Shown here in pieces: positions 1-11,893 of a stretch of 64,000 nucleotides of DNA. Each line of letters starts with the position of its first letter. Position 1 is the first letter of the stretch. The notes below the pieces were generated by a model that was given only the letters and a program-made list of their open reading frames with translations, was not told where the DNA came from and did not search any database. Source of the stretch: Albugo candida (lineage: Eukaryota > Oomycota > Peronosporomycetes > Albuginales > Albuginaceae); NCBI GenBank assembly GCA_905220665.1, contig CAJNAR010000155.1, positions 248,001 through 312,000 of the forward strand, given 5' to 3'. The translations under genes were made by a program, and so were the position numbers.

Positions 1-2
1 CC

Positions 3-1496
3 GAAATACTGACAAGCACCAGTCTAATGGACACATTTGTACCAGACTTCAAGGTCGGAGAATTGAATGCGATCACTCGACAGAATGTTCGGCAAGGACA
101 AACTTCACCTCCGGGGTTTTTGACGGAATCCGAGCTCATAGGCTTGATGGAAAAGCATGGTATCGGCACAGATGCCAGTATTCCAGCACATATGAATAAC
201 ATATGTGAGCGCAATTATGTTCGGCTAGCTTCAGGACGTACACTTGTGCCTACCAATTTGGGTGTTGTACTGGTTCGTGGCTACTACAAGGTGGATCCAG
301 AATTGGTGCTTCCAAGGGTGCGTGCAGCAATCGAAGAGCAGTGTACGTTGATTGCGAAAGGAATCGCCAGTAAAAATGAGGTGATAGAGCATTCATTGGA
401 GATATTCCGAGCCAAATTTGCGTATTTTGTTCGAAAGATCAATATGATGGACACTTTGTTTGAAGCTACTTTTTCGCCTTTGGCAGCCACAGGGAAGCCA
501 CTATCAAAATGCGGTAAATGCAGCCGCTACATGAAATACGTTCATTTGAAACCCCAGCGATTGCATTGCCCGACATGCAATGAGACCTATAGCCTTCCTC
601 AAAACGGATCAATCAAGCTGTACAAGGTTTGTATATCTGATTCCCAAACTCTGGTGGTTGTTTGACTTTGTATCGTGATTCAGGAGTACCGCTGTCCATT
701 CGATCAGTTTGAATTGGTTCTATTCTCGTTGGGCAATTCGGGAAAGGCGATGGGGAAATCGTATTCCTTGTGTCCGTACTGCTACAATCATCCACCTTTT
801 GAAGATGTAGTTGACAAAATGGGTTGCAATGCGTGCTTACATCCGACCTGTAAGCACTCGTTGATACAAAATGGCGTTTGTCCATGCCCGGGTAGCAATC
901 CAGACGAGATGCATCGTGCAGCTCCATGGAAAAGCCGAACGAAATTCGATGGCAAAGCAGATATGAAAGACAAGGAGGAAGTAAAGATGAAATCGGACGA
1001 TGTCAAGCAAGCAAATATCCCTTGTAATGGAAGTCTCGTTTTGGATGTGAATAGCAAACCAAACTGGAAATTGGCGTGTAATATTTGCAACCTTCTGATA
1101 CGATTTCGATCGGATGTCGCTATCCATACCATTCATACAATCAAGGCAAGTATGGGAGGTAAGCCCGAATATGGCAAGCATGACTCTCCAATTTGTGCTC
1201 AGAAATGCTCAATGTGTGGCTCGAACAACCTCGTCGTCGAATTCCATAAAGATAAGGTGGAAATGATTAAAAAAGAAGCAAGTGCCTCCAATGATCAAAA
1301 CTGGTCCACAAACACCAGTTATGTGGGTTGCTTGCTTTGTGATCCTTTGCTCAGCCGTATGACCGAGAGGAAATTAGGTCGTGTGAAGCACATAAGCTTG
1401 GTGAATGCACAACGTAGTAGTCGACGAGGTGGTGGACGTGGACGTGGACGTGGTAGTCGTAAGAAAGGTGGTCTGCTTTCTGTTGAAGAGTTCTAA
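3..1496 (+). CDS. TOP3B: DNA topoisomerase 3-beta, C-terminal part (partial)
   Basis: This is a type IA topoisomerase that relaxes negatively supercoiled DNA, and in its family RNA. The gene enters from the left edge, so the catalytic-tyrosine region lies outside. Two exons are visible, 3-626 and 684-1496, joined across a 57-base GT..AG intron in phase 0. The first exon has the family signature PPGFLTESELIGLMEKHGIGTD, the block FSPLAATGKPLSKCGKC, and LPQNGSIKLYK at the splice. The second has several CxxC pairs (CPYCYNHPPF, CNACLHPTC, CSMCGSNN) forming the C-terminal zinc-finger region, and ends in an RGG-like GRGRGRGSRK tail. The finger spacing and RG-rich end match TOP3B better than TOP3A. 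The spliced reading frame is intact. Confidence 0.93.
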
Positions 1497-2290
1497 GGAT
1501 CGCACGATCTTGTGCAATCCTTATAATCCTTCTCGATACCAAATGCTTGATAGATTGCAATTCTGGCGTTTAAATAAGCTCAAAATCAAATTAGAATAAC
1601 TACTCTATGATACGCCTCTTTGAATGGAGATTTAGTGAAGCAAATGTTGATTTTGAACGACAAGAGGGTTCGCCATAGGATCAGGTGATTGCTACTACGG
1701 TCGATAACGAGTTTGGAAATGTACGATTGGATGATAGCCCATCATCCCAACAGATACAGAATCTGATTCAGTCTCTTCTTCCATCTATATTCACAAAAGT
1801 AGTGGGATCTGATACTAGCGTGGTGGGGTACGTCACAAGTTCTCTTTGCGGACTGTAGAAATGACATGTCCTGATGGTAAATATGTTTGCTATGCGACGT
1901 CTTCTCCACCAATTTGGTTCTCTTTCGAACAGATGTAATGTGGAATAGCATTATTACAACTTGAGCGATGCTACACAGTCATATTTTCACAGAAACTGAT
2001 GCTGCATTCACGTGATTTTGATAGAAAAAGCGCTTCTTCGATGCAAAGCATAATGTCATTTCGTGATATACGGTACACTTGAATTTTACTCTCGTCAAAT
2101 ACCTATATATATGTATATACCTTGATAATCTATCTTTACATGCTGCTAAATTCGATTGAGAAGCCACTACGCAAACCCCATCAATGCATTCTCTCTACTA
2201 TTTGATATTGAAATATACTCATTCTGCCTTATTTTTTCACATCGCACTCTCAGACTTGGTCCATGCGCTTGCTTTAGCTATCTCCTGACA
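1497..2290. other. Intergenic stretch with an interrupted small reading frame
   Basis: The first 110 bases are the TOP3B downstream region. On the + strand, positions 1607-1858 form an 84-codon ATG frame broken once by an in-frame TAG at 1676. After the TAG it reads an uninterrupted, fairly protein-like stretch. It could be a decayed small gene or chance. The rest is the 5' flank of the next gene, with no recognisable RNA gene or repeat. Confidence 0.4.
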
Positions 2291-5200
2291 ATGGAACGTA
2301 GAGATTCTTTCACATACAACAATACCTCATCTGCATCCCTGTACCATCGTCGATCCAGTGGCAGTGAGAGCTCCATACCGACGACATCGCGGCACGGTAT
2401 TTGGGTCGAAGTCCAGGACCCAATGGTCCCTTTTTCGAATGCTGAAATCCTTCAGGAGCATAACACCAAGTACTACTCAAACTCACATGAACTCAAGCAG
2501 GATATCCACTTTTTTGCGGTCGATAAAGTAGAGGAAGATATACCCGTTCTGGAAGCCGACCACGATCGCGATTCTTTCCTGGTAGATCAAGTGTTACAAG
2601 ACGACCAAGAATGCAGCGATCAAGATCGATCCTCGTTCACAGATCAGTGTGAAGATATCGCCGGAGTGAAGGATATAGACGAAGAAGCGGAAGAGGACGA
2701 AGGCGACATGAATGAACACCACCAAGTATCCGAATCGAACGCGCAGTCACAGTTGGATCCCGAGGATACAGCTTTCATTCAACAACACGCCGAAGATGAT
2801 AGAAGCGATGCAGATCACTCTCAGGATCGAGATATCATCGAAAGCATGAGTCGTACACAGACAGCTGCATCACATTCGTCGAGTCATGTTGAGAGTTCAC
2901 CATTGACTCGGCAATTTGCGCAGATACCGCCAGTAATAACATCAGCGAACAGTGTCTACTCACTAAATAATCGTAATACACAACGCCAATTAGTACGGAG
3001 TGGATGGCTATACAAGCAGCGGGAAGTTTTAAAATCGTGGAATCGACGGTACTTTGTACTGTTGAAACGTATCAATCTACAATCGGGAAGCATCTCTGCT
3101 TCATTTCAATATTATAAAAGTACCAACTTTGCGAAGCTCCGCGGAGAGATACAGCTGCAAGACGGACCGGTTTGGATTCGCTTTTTACAAAATCACGAGA
3201 GCAAACGACCTTTTTGCTTTGAAGTGTGTCAAGGAGACTACTCAATGGTCTGTCAAGGAACGGACCAAGACGACGTGAATGGATGGGTACAACATCTCCA
3301 AAGTCTGAATTCTGATGTTCGAAGACTGGCAGAATCCACGTCGACAGCTTCTAACAGACGATCAACGTCGACGAATAGACCACCGGTGTACGCAACATCA
3401 ACGCAAAGAACGATTGGAAAACCCAAGATTTCGGCTTTACCGTCATCGAATGCGACTTCCTCGTGCAAGACAAGGCCACAAGCAATCCTGTCACAATTGG
3501 AAAGCTCGAGAAAAAAGTCATATACAACTTTCAATCCTTTATCTGAAAGCAAGATGGTCGATCGATACAAAACGAAGCGAGAACGGGCTACACGTACGCG
3601 TGAAAGCAGAGTGGTGGCAGAACTACGTCGGATTTTCCAAGCTCCAAAATCGCGAGAAGCAATAAAATGCCGTTCTTTTGTCCGAAGTATCGACTTTCAG
3701 AGTAAAACGCTCGAGAATCCAATCAAACGGATTCGAGACTTTCATGGAGAGTTAGTTGAAAATGTGTTACGGGAACATGGGACTCGACTTGTGAGGCTGC
3801 AGCGGACACATTCGAGCTTCAACATGGATTCCTCCACATCCGTACTTCGCAAAGTAGCAAGCGATAATATCCAGATGAAAGAGTTTAAGGAACTAGAATC
3901 CGTCATCCGTTATTGTACTTGTGTCTATCTCGAGGAGCTCATTTATCTGCCTTTACTCGATGGGCTGCAAGCATACTTGCGGCAAGAGTATCAGGATGAA
4001 GATATCAGTATGAATCGAAAGCTTCGCTGGCTCCAGGGAAAAGATCAAGCTCATTTTCATATTCCAAACTCGATCAAATCGCCTACCGGGTGGCGCAAAT
4101 CGTGGCGTCTTCTCTCCCGAATGATCGTACACACTTTACCCACACCCAAATATGAAGTTTTGGTAGCTACGATACAGGACATACAAGCAGCGTACCACCG
4201 ACAGCACGGAGTTCCCGTGGACTTGGAGCCCGATGAGCTTCTTCCTATTTTGACATATGTCATAGTGCATAGCGGACTGGACAATTTGATGTCACTTAAA
4301 GTACTACTAACGGAATTCAGTACGTTGACTGCGACACAAGCCGGAAACACAGGAGATGATTTAGCGTTGCATCTTTTCACAGCTTCTGTTGAGCTCATCA
4401 AAACAGTACGGATACCAGCAGTACTCGAAGATATATTTCGCGATCCGGTAGCAATCTCAATCGATGCGGATTGGTGTCGATACTTTGACTTTGAGCCGGA
4501 GCAAACGTATCGTTATGGAGCTGCTATTCACGAAGTTACCATGCATGGGATGACTGCATTTGGGCTCTCCGTAACTCATGGGCACATTCTTGTCACGGTG
4601 AATGGACAGAATGTGGTGTTATGGCCGTATCAGGACATCATCAATTTTCTACAAGTGACAACGCCTCCGTATCGCTTGTCGTTTATCTCATCGACGGATT
4701 ATTTCAAAATTCTGACTACAACTAAATCGCTATGGAATGTTGCTTTGATGTACGCCTGTCAGCGTGGAGATATTGCAAGCGTGCAGATGCTGCTAGCGAA
4801 TGGAGCTGAAGTCAATTATGTCGCTCATGAATGCGGTGGAAATTCGCCTCTGCATGTCGCTGTGAGTGCATTACATTTCAATGTGGTCTCGTATCTATTA
4901 CAACATGGAGCTAGAGTGAATGCGATCGGCGAGTATGGTCGAAGTGCTTTGCATATGGTTGGCGCTCCCTGCGTGATGCCTTGCTCGTATTGGGAAGGTC
5001 CCGATCGATACGATGGTAGAGAATCCATCCTCTCATCCTCTCATTCCACTACGACGAATTCCAAGACAGAATCGAGTGTTGATACGATTATGTCTTCTCC
5101 CTCTGCTCAGAAACGTACGAATTCAATGTCGCAATTCAAATACAATGAAAGGATTATTCTGATTATTCGGAAGCTTTTGAACCATGGAGCAAGTCTTGAT

Positions 5201-7974
5201 CAGGTCGATTTGTATGGGAATACGATACTGATGCTACTAGCCGATAAAGGATGTTTGGGTGGAATTGATGTGGTCATGGAGGCTGATGGCGCATTTGCTC
5301 TAAACGCTCAGAATTGGGTCCATGGAATGTCGGCATTGACACTGGCAGCCAAGCAAGGACAGTACGAAATCGTCGAAGCTCTTTTAGATTATGGAGCATT
5401 TGTCGATCTTCGGACACTCCATGGCGAATCTGCTTTACATTTTGCAGCCGCCAATGCGAATCGTTCTATCTGTGAGATTTTGATTGAAAAAGGGGCAACG
5501 GGAAATGCGCAAACAAACAAAGGTCTGACGCCACTGATGGTAGCCGTGTCAAAAGGACATTCGGTGAGTCTGTTTGAGCAGTTTTGCTTTCGTGATCGAC
5601 GTTTATTGCTTCCCTCCCTCCAACGAAGAGGAACTGCTTCGGTACCATACACAGCTGTGATCACGAATGATGCAAGCTTTTTCGCCGACAACAATGTCGA
5701 TGAATCCCAGCTTGTTGAGTCTAATGCACAGACGGACGATTATCGAGTCATGGAGACGATCGAATATCTTTTGGAGCAACACGCCAACACGGAATTTGTC
5801 AATCGTCAGTACCGCACCACTTTGCATTATGCAGCGATATATGGAGATAAAAGCATCTACGAGTTTTTAGAAAGCCAATTTGAGAGACAACGTGATAGCA
5901 GCCAATTGTCCATGCCCTTGCATGATATTCCTGACATCAATGGCTACTCGGCTCTGTCTTTCTTGCACAAACGAGAGGAACACTTTGATCCTGAGACGGA
6001 GGATTTTTTGTACGAAGAAAGAGATGGTGAAAAAGAGCTGATTGCAGGTTCTTTGGAGTCGCTGGTACGAGCGATTTTCCAGTCAAGACACACGAATTGG
6101 GAAGATATTGCCACGATTGTCCGATTCTGCGACGACTGCAGTCAATTTGAAGCGCTTCTTACTCTGTTACGAGCTCATTTGACGACAATTGAATCCATCA
6201 ATTCGACCGATACGCCGACAAAAGAGGAAAACGGAGGGAAAATGACGCCTGTATTCTCACTTCGGATAGTGCTGAGTATCCTCGATATGATTATCCATTC
6301 CGTGCGACATCAACAAGTGATTGATTTGGAAGTCTGTGAAGCAGTGTGTCGCATGATGAGTCAGATTTTCGTCTTGATGGGTGAACAGGATCGACAGTGT
6401 ATGCAGTGGCTAAAGTGTTATTCCATTCTGCCTTCATTTTTGGATGCTTGTCGATCAGGTCGTCTGTACGACTTCCAGTGGCAGTTTCCATGTGAGCTTC
6501 AGTATGCAGAATTGATGGATTTGCTCAAGGAAGCGAAGAAACATGACCAAACGCTCCTGTTTATCGAGGAAGAAAAGGAAGATCCATGTGAGGAGTCCTA
6601 CAAGCTCAGCGTCCAAGATGAGCTGCTGACGGGCGCGTTTCCAAAGTCAAACAGCTTACTGAAATCCTTGGACGCTTCTGATCCAAATATGCACAATATT
6701 CGGCGTCGACTTTGTATCGCTGGCGTTTGGACGGGTCCAGGAGAACAAATGACTCAGCAGTATACTTCCACCGACACTATCGAAAAGAAAATCCATTGTG
6801 ACAATCACAAGACGAATTTTTTGGTCAAAGGACTGAGCAATGAGAGAGCGCGTCTTTGGTACTTCCTGCTTCAATGAACGATGTTTGTAAGCTAAAAGTT
6901 GATGTGTTTAGGATCCTGGAGCTCGATGCAATGATATTTGCTCAGCAAATCACTTTGCTACAGCATTGTCTTTTCAGCAGAATTAAAAGTAAGACCAATG
7001 GATCGATAGACATACGAACGCTGACATGATGTTCCACAGTGTCTGAGTTTTTGGCAGGCAAAAGAGATGCGACTAAAACTCCGTTTTACGATCGGTTACG
7101 CAAACTTCATAATCATGTACGCCATTTCTTCCGTTTGAGGCTTTGGGACTGATTCAGCATCCCTTTAGATCACCACATGGATTGTGAGTCATATTCTGAC
7201 GTATGAAGACGTCGATCAACGTGCTCAGTTGCTGGCTTACTATATAAAAGTTGCTGCAATTTGCTTGTCTCCAATACAGAATTTCGATGGCTTTATGGCG
7301 ATAATGAACGCGACCAATGACACTTCTATCTTCCGCCTGCAAAAGACATGGGGGAGACTTCTTCCACAATCACGAGAACTCTGGCATGAATTGAAAAAAC
7401 ATACTGAAAATGCTGCCAGGTAAATGATACTCTGAAGCCACCCACAAGTGCTGACAATTGCATCCAGGACTCTGAATAAAGCATTACGGGAAGCTTCCCC
7501 TCCCACTGTGCCTTACATTGGTGTCGTCATTCAGAATATCGTCGTCTCACAGGAATATCCCGATTTTGTCGAAGATAATTTGGTGAATTTGAAAAAGGTT
7601 TCTATCCACTCGATAATCCCTTTGGAGTTGGGCTGAGAATTTGATTGCGATAGAGTCGACAAAGAAAGGCGATCGTATCGACGCTATCAAAACTTCAGCA
7701 GGTGCCGTATTTGTTCCCAGTGGAGAAGCGTGTCATTGTAAGTATATTCTTGTGAGGTCGGTGCATTCCTGTTTCAGCGTTCATTTCGTAGGAGCATTTA
7801 TGCTCCAGCCCCAAATATGGAGATCAGGACTCGGCTTTTCAACGATCGCTGATACTGGAACCTCGCGTGACCAAGCGACAAGTCGAAGAAAAAAATCTCA
7901 TCGCTCATGATACATCTCATAAGCCTTTTGATACCCAAACTTCGTTCATGCGCAGGAATGCGGCACACAAGTGA
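2291..7974 (+). CDS. PH-VPS9-ankyrin-RasGEF multidomain exchange factor
   Basis: Seven exons (2291-6858, 6912-6988, 7040-7116, 7169-7419, 7468-7597, 7654-7737, 7792-7974) give 1789 residues. After an acidic N-terminus come a PH domain (about 236-338, RSGWLYKQ..WNRRYFVLL), a VPS9 domain (about 540-700, DELLPILTYVIVHSGLDNL), a PDZ-like stretch (about 740-810), ankyrin repeats (about 811-1200), a RasGEF-N region (about 1246-1390) and a catalytic CDC25/RasGEF domain (about 1396-1760). Catalytic-domain landmarks are AQQITLLQHCLFSRI, NFDGFMAIMNA, PYIGVVIQ and SLILEPR. By family, VPS9 activates Rab5-type GTPases and RasGEF activates Ras-type GTPases, so this polypeptide could serve both at a phosphoinositide membrane. 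Start: first ATG of the open frame at 2291. The last exon is least certain; a later alternative end would overlap EMC2. Confidence 0.88.
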
Positions 7975-8170
7975 CCATTCATGGGAATCCAGGGACACCA
8001 ATACCACCCAGTCGGGCGAGATCAGCCTGTTTGGATGCTCAAAGTGCTTGGTGCAAACTTCTACAGGATTGAGAGTCCATCGACGGGAGATGAGAGGAGG
8101 ATTGATAAAGATACTCTGGAGAGTCAAAAGATTTGTTAGAGTTGGCTTTTTTGGTAGAAAAACATCGTCA

Positions 8171-9444
8171 TTATGATCTTATTGCTTCGAAGACTTTGGT
8201 AGCTGCAATATTCGAGAATTGAGACAAGTAGAGCCATGAAGAAAGTCAAGAAACTTACCGATGCCACAAATGTCTGCTGGAGCTTGTTGCTGATACCCTT
8301 GCTGCAAGTGCTTGATCGCATACTCGCGGATACGTGCATTGAGCGCAGCATCGTCTGGATCCTGTCCTCCCTTCTTGTCAGCAGCAATCGAAGCGGTACA
8401 CTAAAATGTTTTCAGTGATGGATCAAATCCGAGAATTCAGAGCGTACCACAAGGAGCCCATACAATGCTCGAGCATTATACTGTTTATTGATCTGCAGTG
8501 CGTGAGAATAATGCTTCCGAGCGTTCCGAAGATTCTTCATCCCGCCAATTGTGCAGTAGATCTACTCATCAGATACGCTAATTCCACTCAACCACAAAAA
8601 CACCTCAGCTTACATCTGCCAATCGAACATGATACGCCGAGTCTGCGGGATTCAACAGCAACAACTCTTCGTAGCAGAATCCAGCGTACGCATACGATCC
8701 CCTCGTCAGGTACGTTTCCGCCAATTCCAACCACTATAAAAGTCCTCACCAAGCCATCAGTAGAGTCTCAATCAAAGTGTAAAGCGTACAGCTGTTTGAT
8801 CCGTCTGATAGGTCTTTAAAAACGCATTCAAAGCCAAAATCACTTCTTGCGTCTTCTCCTGAGCCTTCAAAACAGCGATTTTGCGTTTGATAACCAGCTA
8901 TCAAAAGAGATCGTCAGAAATAAAACATCATTCCGTATCGAGATACGCCACCGCGTTGGCTGGATTCTCTTGTAAGATTTTATCGTAAATGTCGAGCGCA
9001 TTTTTGAATTCTCCTTTTACTTCTGCCGACATTCCGATGAGTCGCTTCACGCGCGCGCTCTGTGGGAATCGATCAATGAGCTTCTATTAAAATGTAAATT
9101 TTATGAGCGCAAACATTCTCAAAAGAGAATAGCGAATGACGACTTTGAGACACAATTCTGCAGTTTCTATTTGGTGCGTGTCAATTGCAGCAAGAAATAC
9201 GAGTTCGTAGATGGTCCACACTGAAAAATTGAGCGATTATGACGTTTGATGCTTGCGAAGGAAAGAATTTGAAAGTACGTGTATCTCCGAGGCGACTAGC
9301 ATGCTTTTCAATGAGCGTGGTGCCGTATTTTAATACAATGTGCGGTACTCTTTTATTTTCCTTGCGAATGAGCGTGAGAAGGTCTACGTATTGATGATAT
9401 CCGCCGCCTTTTTCAGCGGCTTGGAGCTTTTCAAGGTACTCCAT
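8171..9444 (-). CDS. EMC2: ER membrane protein complex subunit 2 (TPR protein)
   Basis: Eight exons, read from the right: 9444-9279, 9220-9144, 9083-8952, 8897-8790, 8733-8614, 8561-8448, 8400-8259, 8202-8171. They join in frame to 296 residues, almost exactly the length of animal EMC2 (297). Matching blocks are LIEKHASRLGDT, FPQSARVKRLIGM, ENPANALVIKRKIAVLKAQ, AWLELAETYL, FCYEELLLLNP and the TPR ARKHYSHALQINKQYNARALYGL. EMC2 is the cytosolic TPR scaffold of the EMC insertase, which puts transmembrane helices into the ER. One donor (GTCGTC, exon 2) is weak. The last exon is short and inferred; reading through its intron would instead add about 28 unrelated residues. The gene converges on the RasGEF gene, with about 200 bases between stops. 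Confidence 0.9.
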
Positions 9445-9503
9445 GGAAGGTGTTTCGAGAGCCTATATGTTATAATGTATAAGATATACGCTCGATTCAA
9501 TTA

Positions 9504-11672
9504 TCACAGGAAATTAGTTGATTTGACGATACGTTGCTCGTGCGGTAAGGAAAGGCGTTCTGGATAGAATGTATGTCCTTCGGGATATTCGGCTAAATTT
9601 TCCAAACGCGCGGCGTAGATGTCAACGTATCGCTGAACAAAGAACGCGAATTGAGAGGGATAACTCTCCGCTCGAAACACAGAGCCGAACGTTGGATGAA
9701 TCAAGTCTTCCAATTGATGTTGAATTTCTGGATGGCATTCTACCAACGTAGACACAAATCGACGCGACTACAGAAATGAACACATGCTCATTCAAATTGT
9801 AATTACGCAAATAACGGCGTACCTCTTCGTTATCATCTGCGTGGCGCTCATAATGTATCTTCCGCAACATTTCTTCAATCGCGCTGATCTAAACCAAATT
9901 TCGCATTATTCGTCTCCAATACGCCATGAATGTCTACCTGAAACGCTAAAAACTGATAGCTGGGTGTTCTTTGTACATTGATTTCGTCTTCGAGTTCGCT
10001 AAAATACAAAGATGAGACACAACACTTGGGACGAAGATTGAGATGTACCGAATGATTGCGCCGGTGCGCCATCCATTGATACGCGATGGCTCCACCAGAT
10101 CTGAAAATAGACTGTCGCTATGGAGGATCGACTCAAATCATTCCGAGTGATGCAGATAGCAACAAAGCGACGGACCCGATGTAAAGTACACGATTCCCAA
10201 CCCAATCGGTCAAATTCATGAGCTGGCGAACACTTCCTTGCGTGTAAATTTGGCCTTGCTGGAGGAACCGAACAGCTTGCCACTAAAACGGACGTATGTA
10301 CTGGTTCATGTACTTGGAAAAGAACGTACTGTTCGTACCTGTACTTGTTTGCGCTTTGCGTCCAATACGCGAAAGGCACGCTGACGGGTATAAAAGTTGG
10401 GTTTTCGGGCGCTCACAAGCACCACATCGAAGAGCTTGACGTGGCAAAATGAATGGATCGCTTGACCGTTTAAGAGTGAGATAGCTTACCTGTTGCCAAC
10501 TATCGCCCACCATGTGACGTAATCCAGCATCGATATACGGGAAAGAGCTATTCGTGCACAAAAACAACTTTTTTCCATTTGACTTTTGACATAAAGTATG
10601 AGCACAGCTGATTAAGGGACAGAGTAGTGTCAACTCACTCGAAGACGTTCCAAAAATGGTCGAAGGACGGCATTTGGTTCTACATACGCGGCTATATTCT
10701 GTGCAACAATTTTGTGCATGTGTCCAGTAAGATGAACTTGCTGAATTGCTGCTCCAACGTCTTCGACAATGGCTATAGGCTCATACTCAATTTCATGATC
10801 TCGTAGATACTGAACAACATCAGCGAATAAACACGCATGGGCGACACTGAACAAGTCGTTCAATGGCTCCATTTTCGCCGCACGATACGTTACAGAGATA
10901 TGGCGTGATCCTCCATACAAATTTATAATTTCCTCTCGAGAGAGCCTTTGCCGACCACGAAACACACTCCGATAACAAAGCTTTTGGTGCGAGCTAATTT
11001 TGCACAAGAGCCCACGCTCCTTGTCGATTGTCAGGCCGCGGATTGCAAAGGAAGGATCAAAAGTGTATTTTGCTATTCCTTCCGGGTATCGAAGCTTATT
11101 CACCTACGACCAGTCCATTGGATAGTATCATCACGACTCAAAAATGCAACTTTACCATAAAATCTCGAGCCATTTCGTAGATGAGATACTGCAGCTTGCG
11201 CGTATAATGACAAAGCGTGTAGTCATAATCTATAGTGCAAAAATGAAAAGCTGGTACAACAAGCAAGTGCGTGATGTTTACCAAATCCAACAACGTCAAT
11301 CTCTCTCCATCTACAGAAATCGCAGCGTATTAAGAGGCTTATACAGAGGACAATTGTACGGTACCGTAAATGATTGTTCACAAAAACTTCATTCGCGCCG
11401 ATTTTAGGATTCTCACTCGGTTGGAACGCATGGAACACTTGCTATTACACATAGTAGGCTGGATAAAAGCGGCGAGAAATGCAAGAATTTGTAACCTTTA
11501 GTTCGGTCGCACATTGCTGAAGGTACGCATTCTCAGGAGATATTGTTGCTCGCAGTCTGGAAATTAGTTCAAATGCCGCATTCTTTTCTTTCGTGTACGA
11601 AGACTGAGATCGGAAGGACTTTGGTAACACCGACAAGAAATTAAAATTACAGCGAAGTAACACGGAGCACAT
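9504..11672 (-). CDS. NT5DC-type HAD-superfamily 5'-nucleotidase, probably mitochondrial
   Basis: Twelve small exons from 11672 down to 9504 (11672-11496, 11441-11365, 11310-11282, 11229-11156, 11103-10639, 10582-10490, 10434-10339, 10282-10176, 10117-10049, 9998-9938, 9888-9823, 9767-9504) join in frame to 525 residues. The HAD nucleophile motif is GFDYDYTLCHYTRKLQ, split across an intron. Later blocks are MVNKLRYPEGI, KKLFLCTNS, MVGDSW..LFDVVLVSARKP, YIGDSLFSDL and GWRTGAII, then the C-terminal FGSVFRAESYP. Family members dephosphorylate nucleoside monophosphates; NT5DC2/3 substrates are poorly known. The N-terminus has Arg/Lys/Ser and few acids, consistent with mitochondrial import (inference). 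The gene lies head-to-tail with EMC2, 59 bases upstream of its start codon. Confidence 0.9.
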
Positions 11673-11893
11673 GCCGACAAGTAATTTTTAACATGCTGTT
11701 ATATAACGGTATATGTCTAGTTCACATGTGATATGAATCGAACTGCAAGCAGCTGAATGAATGCGCAACATTATGTCTCTGGATTTCCGCGTCGGCTACG
11801 TAGCAGTATACAGAATTATATGCAGCAGAGGCGTCTGCAGAGACGGATCAAGTGGGGAAGATGATTTAAAAGATGTGATTATTTACTGCATAC

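Noticed and set aside
1351..1560. Frames opposite the TOP3B RGG tail (runs of Val/His/Asp)
   Set aside because: These are shadows of the GGACGTGGACGTGG repeats that encode the RG-rich tail.
8120..8220. A + strand frame ending at about 8220 (reading LLELAFLVEKHRHYDLIASK) as the last exon of the RasGEF gene
   Set aside because: It overlaps the antisense last exon of EMC2 and has no clean splice from the preceding exon. The RasGEF domain already ends (SLILEPR) in the exon stopping at 7974.
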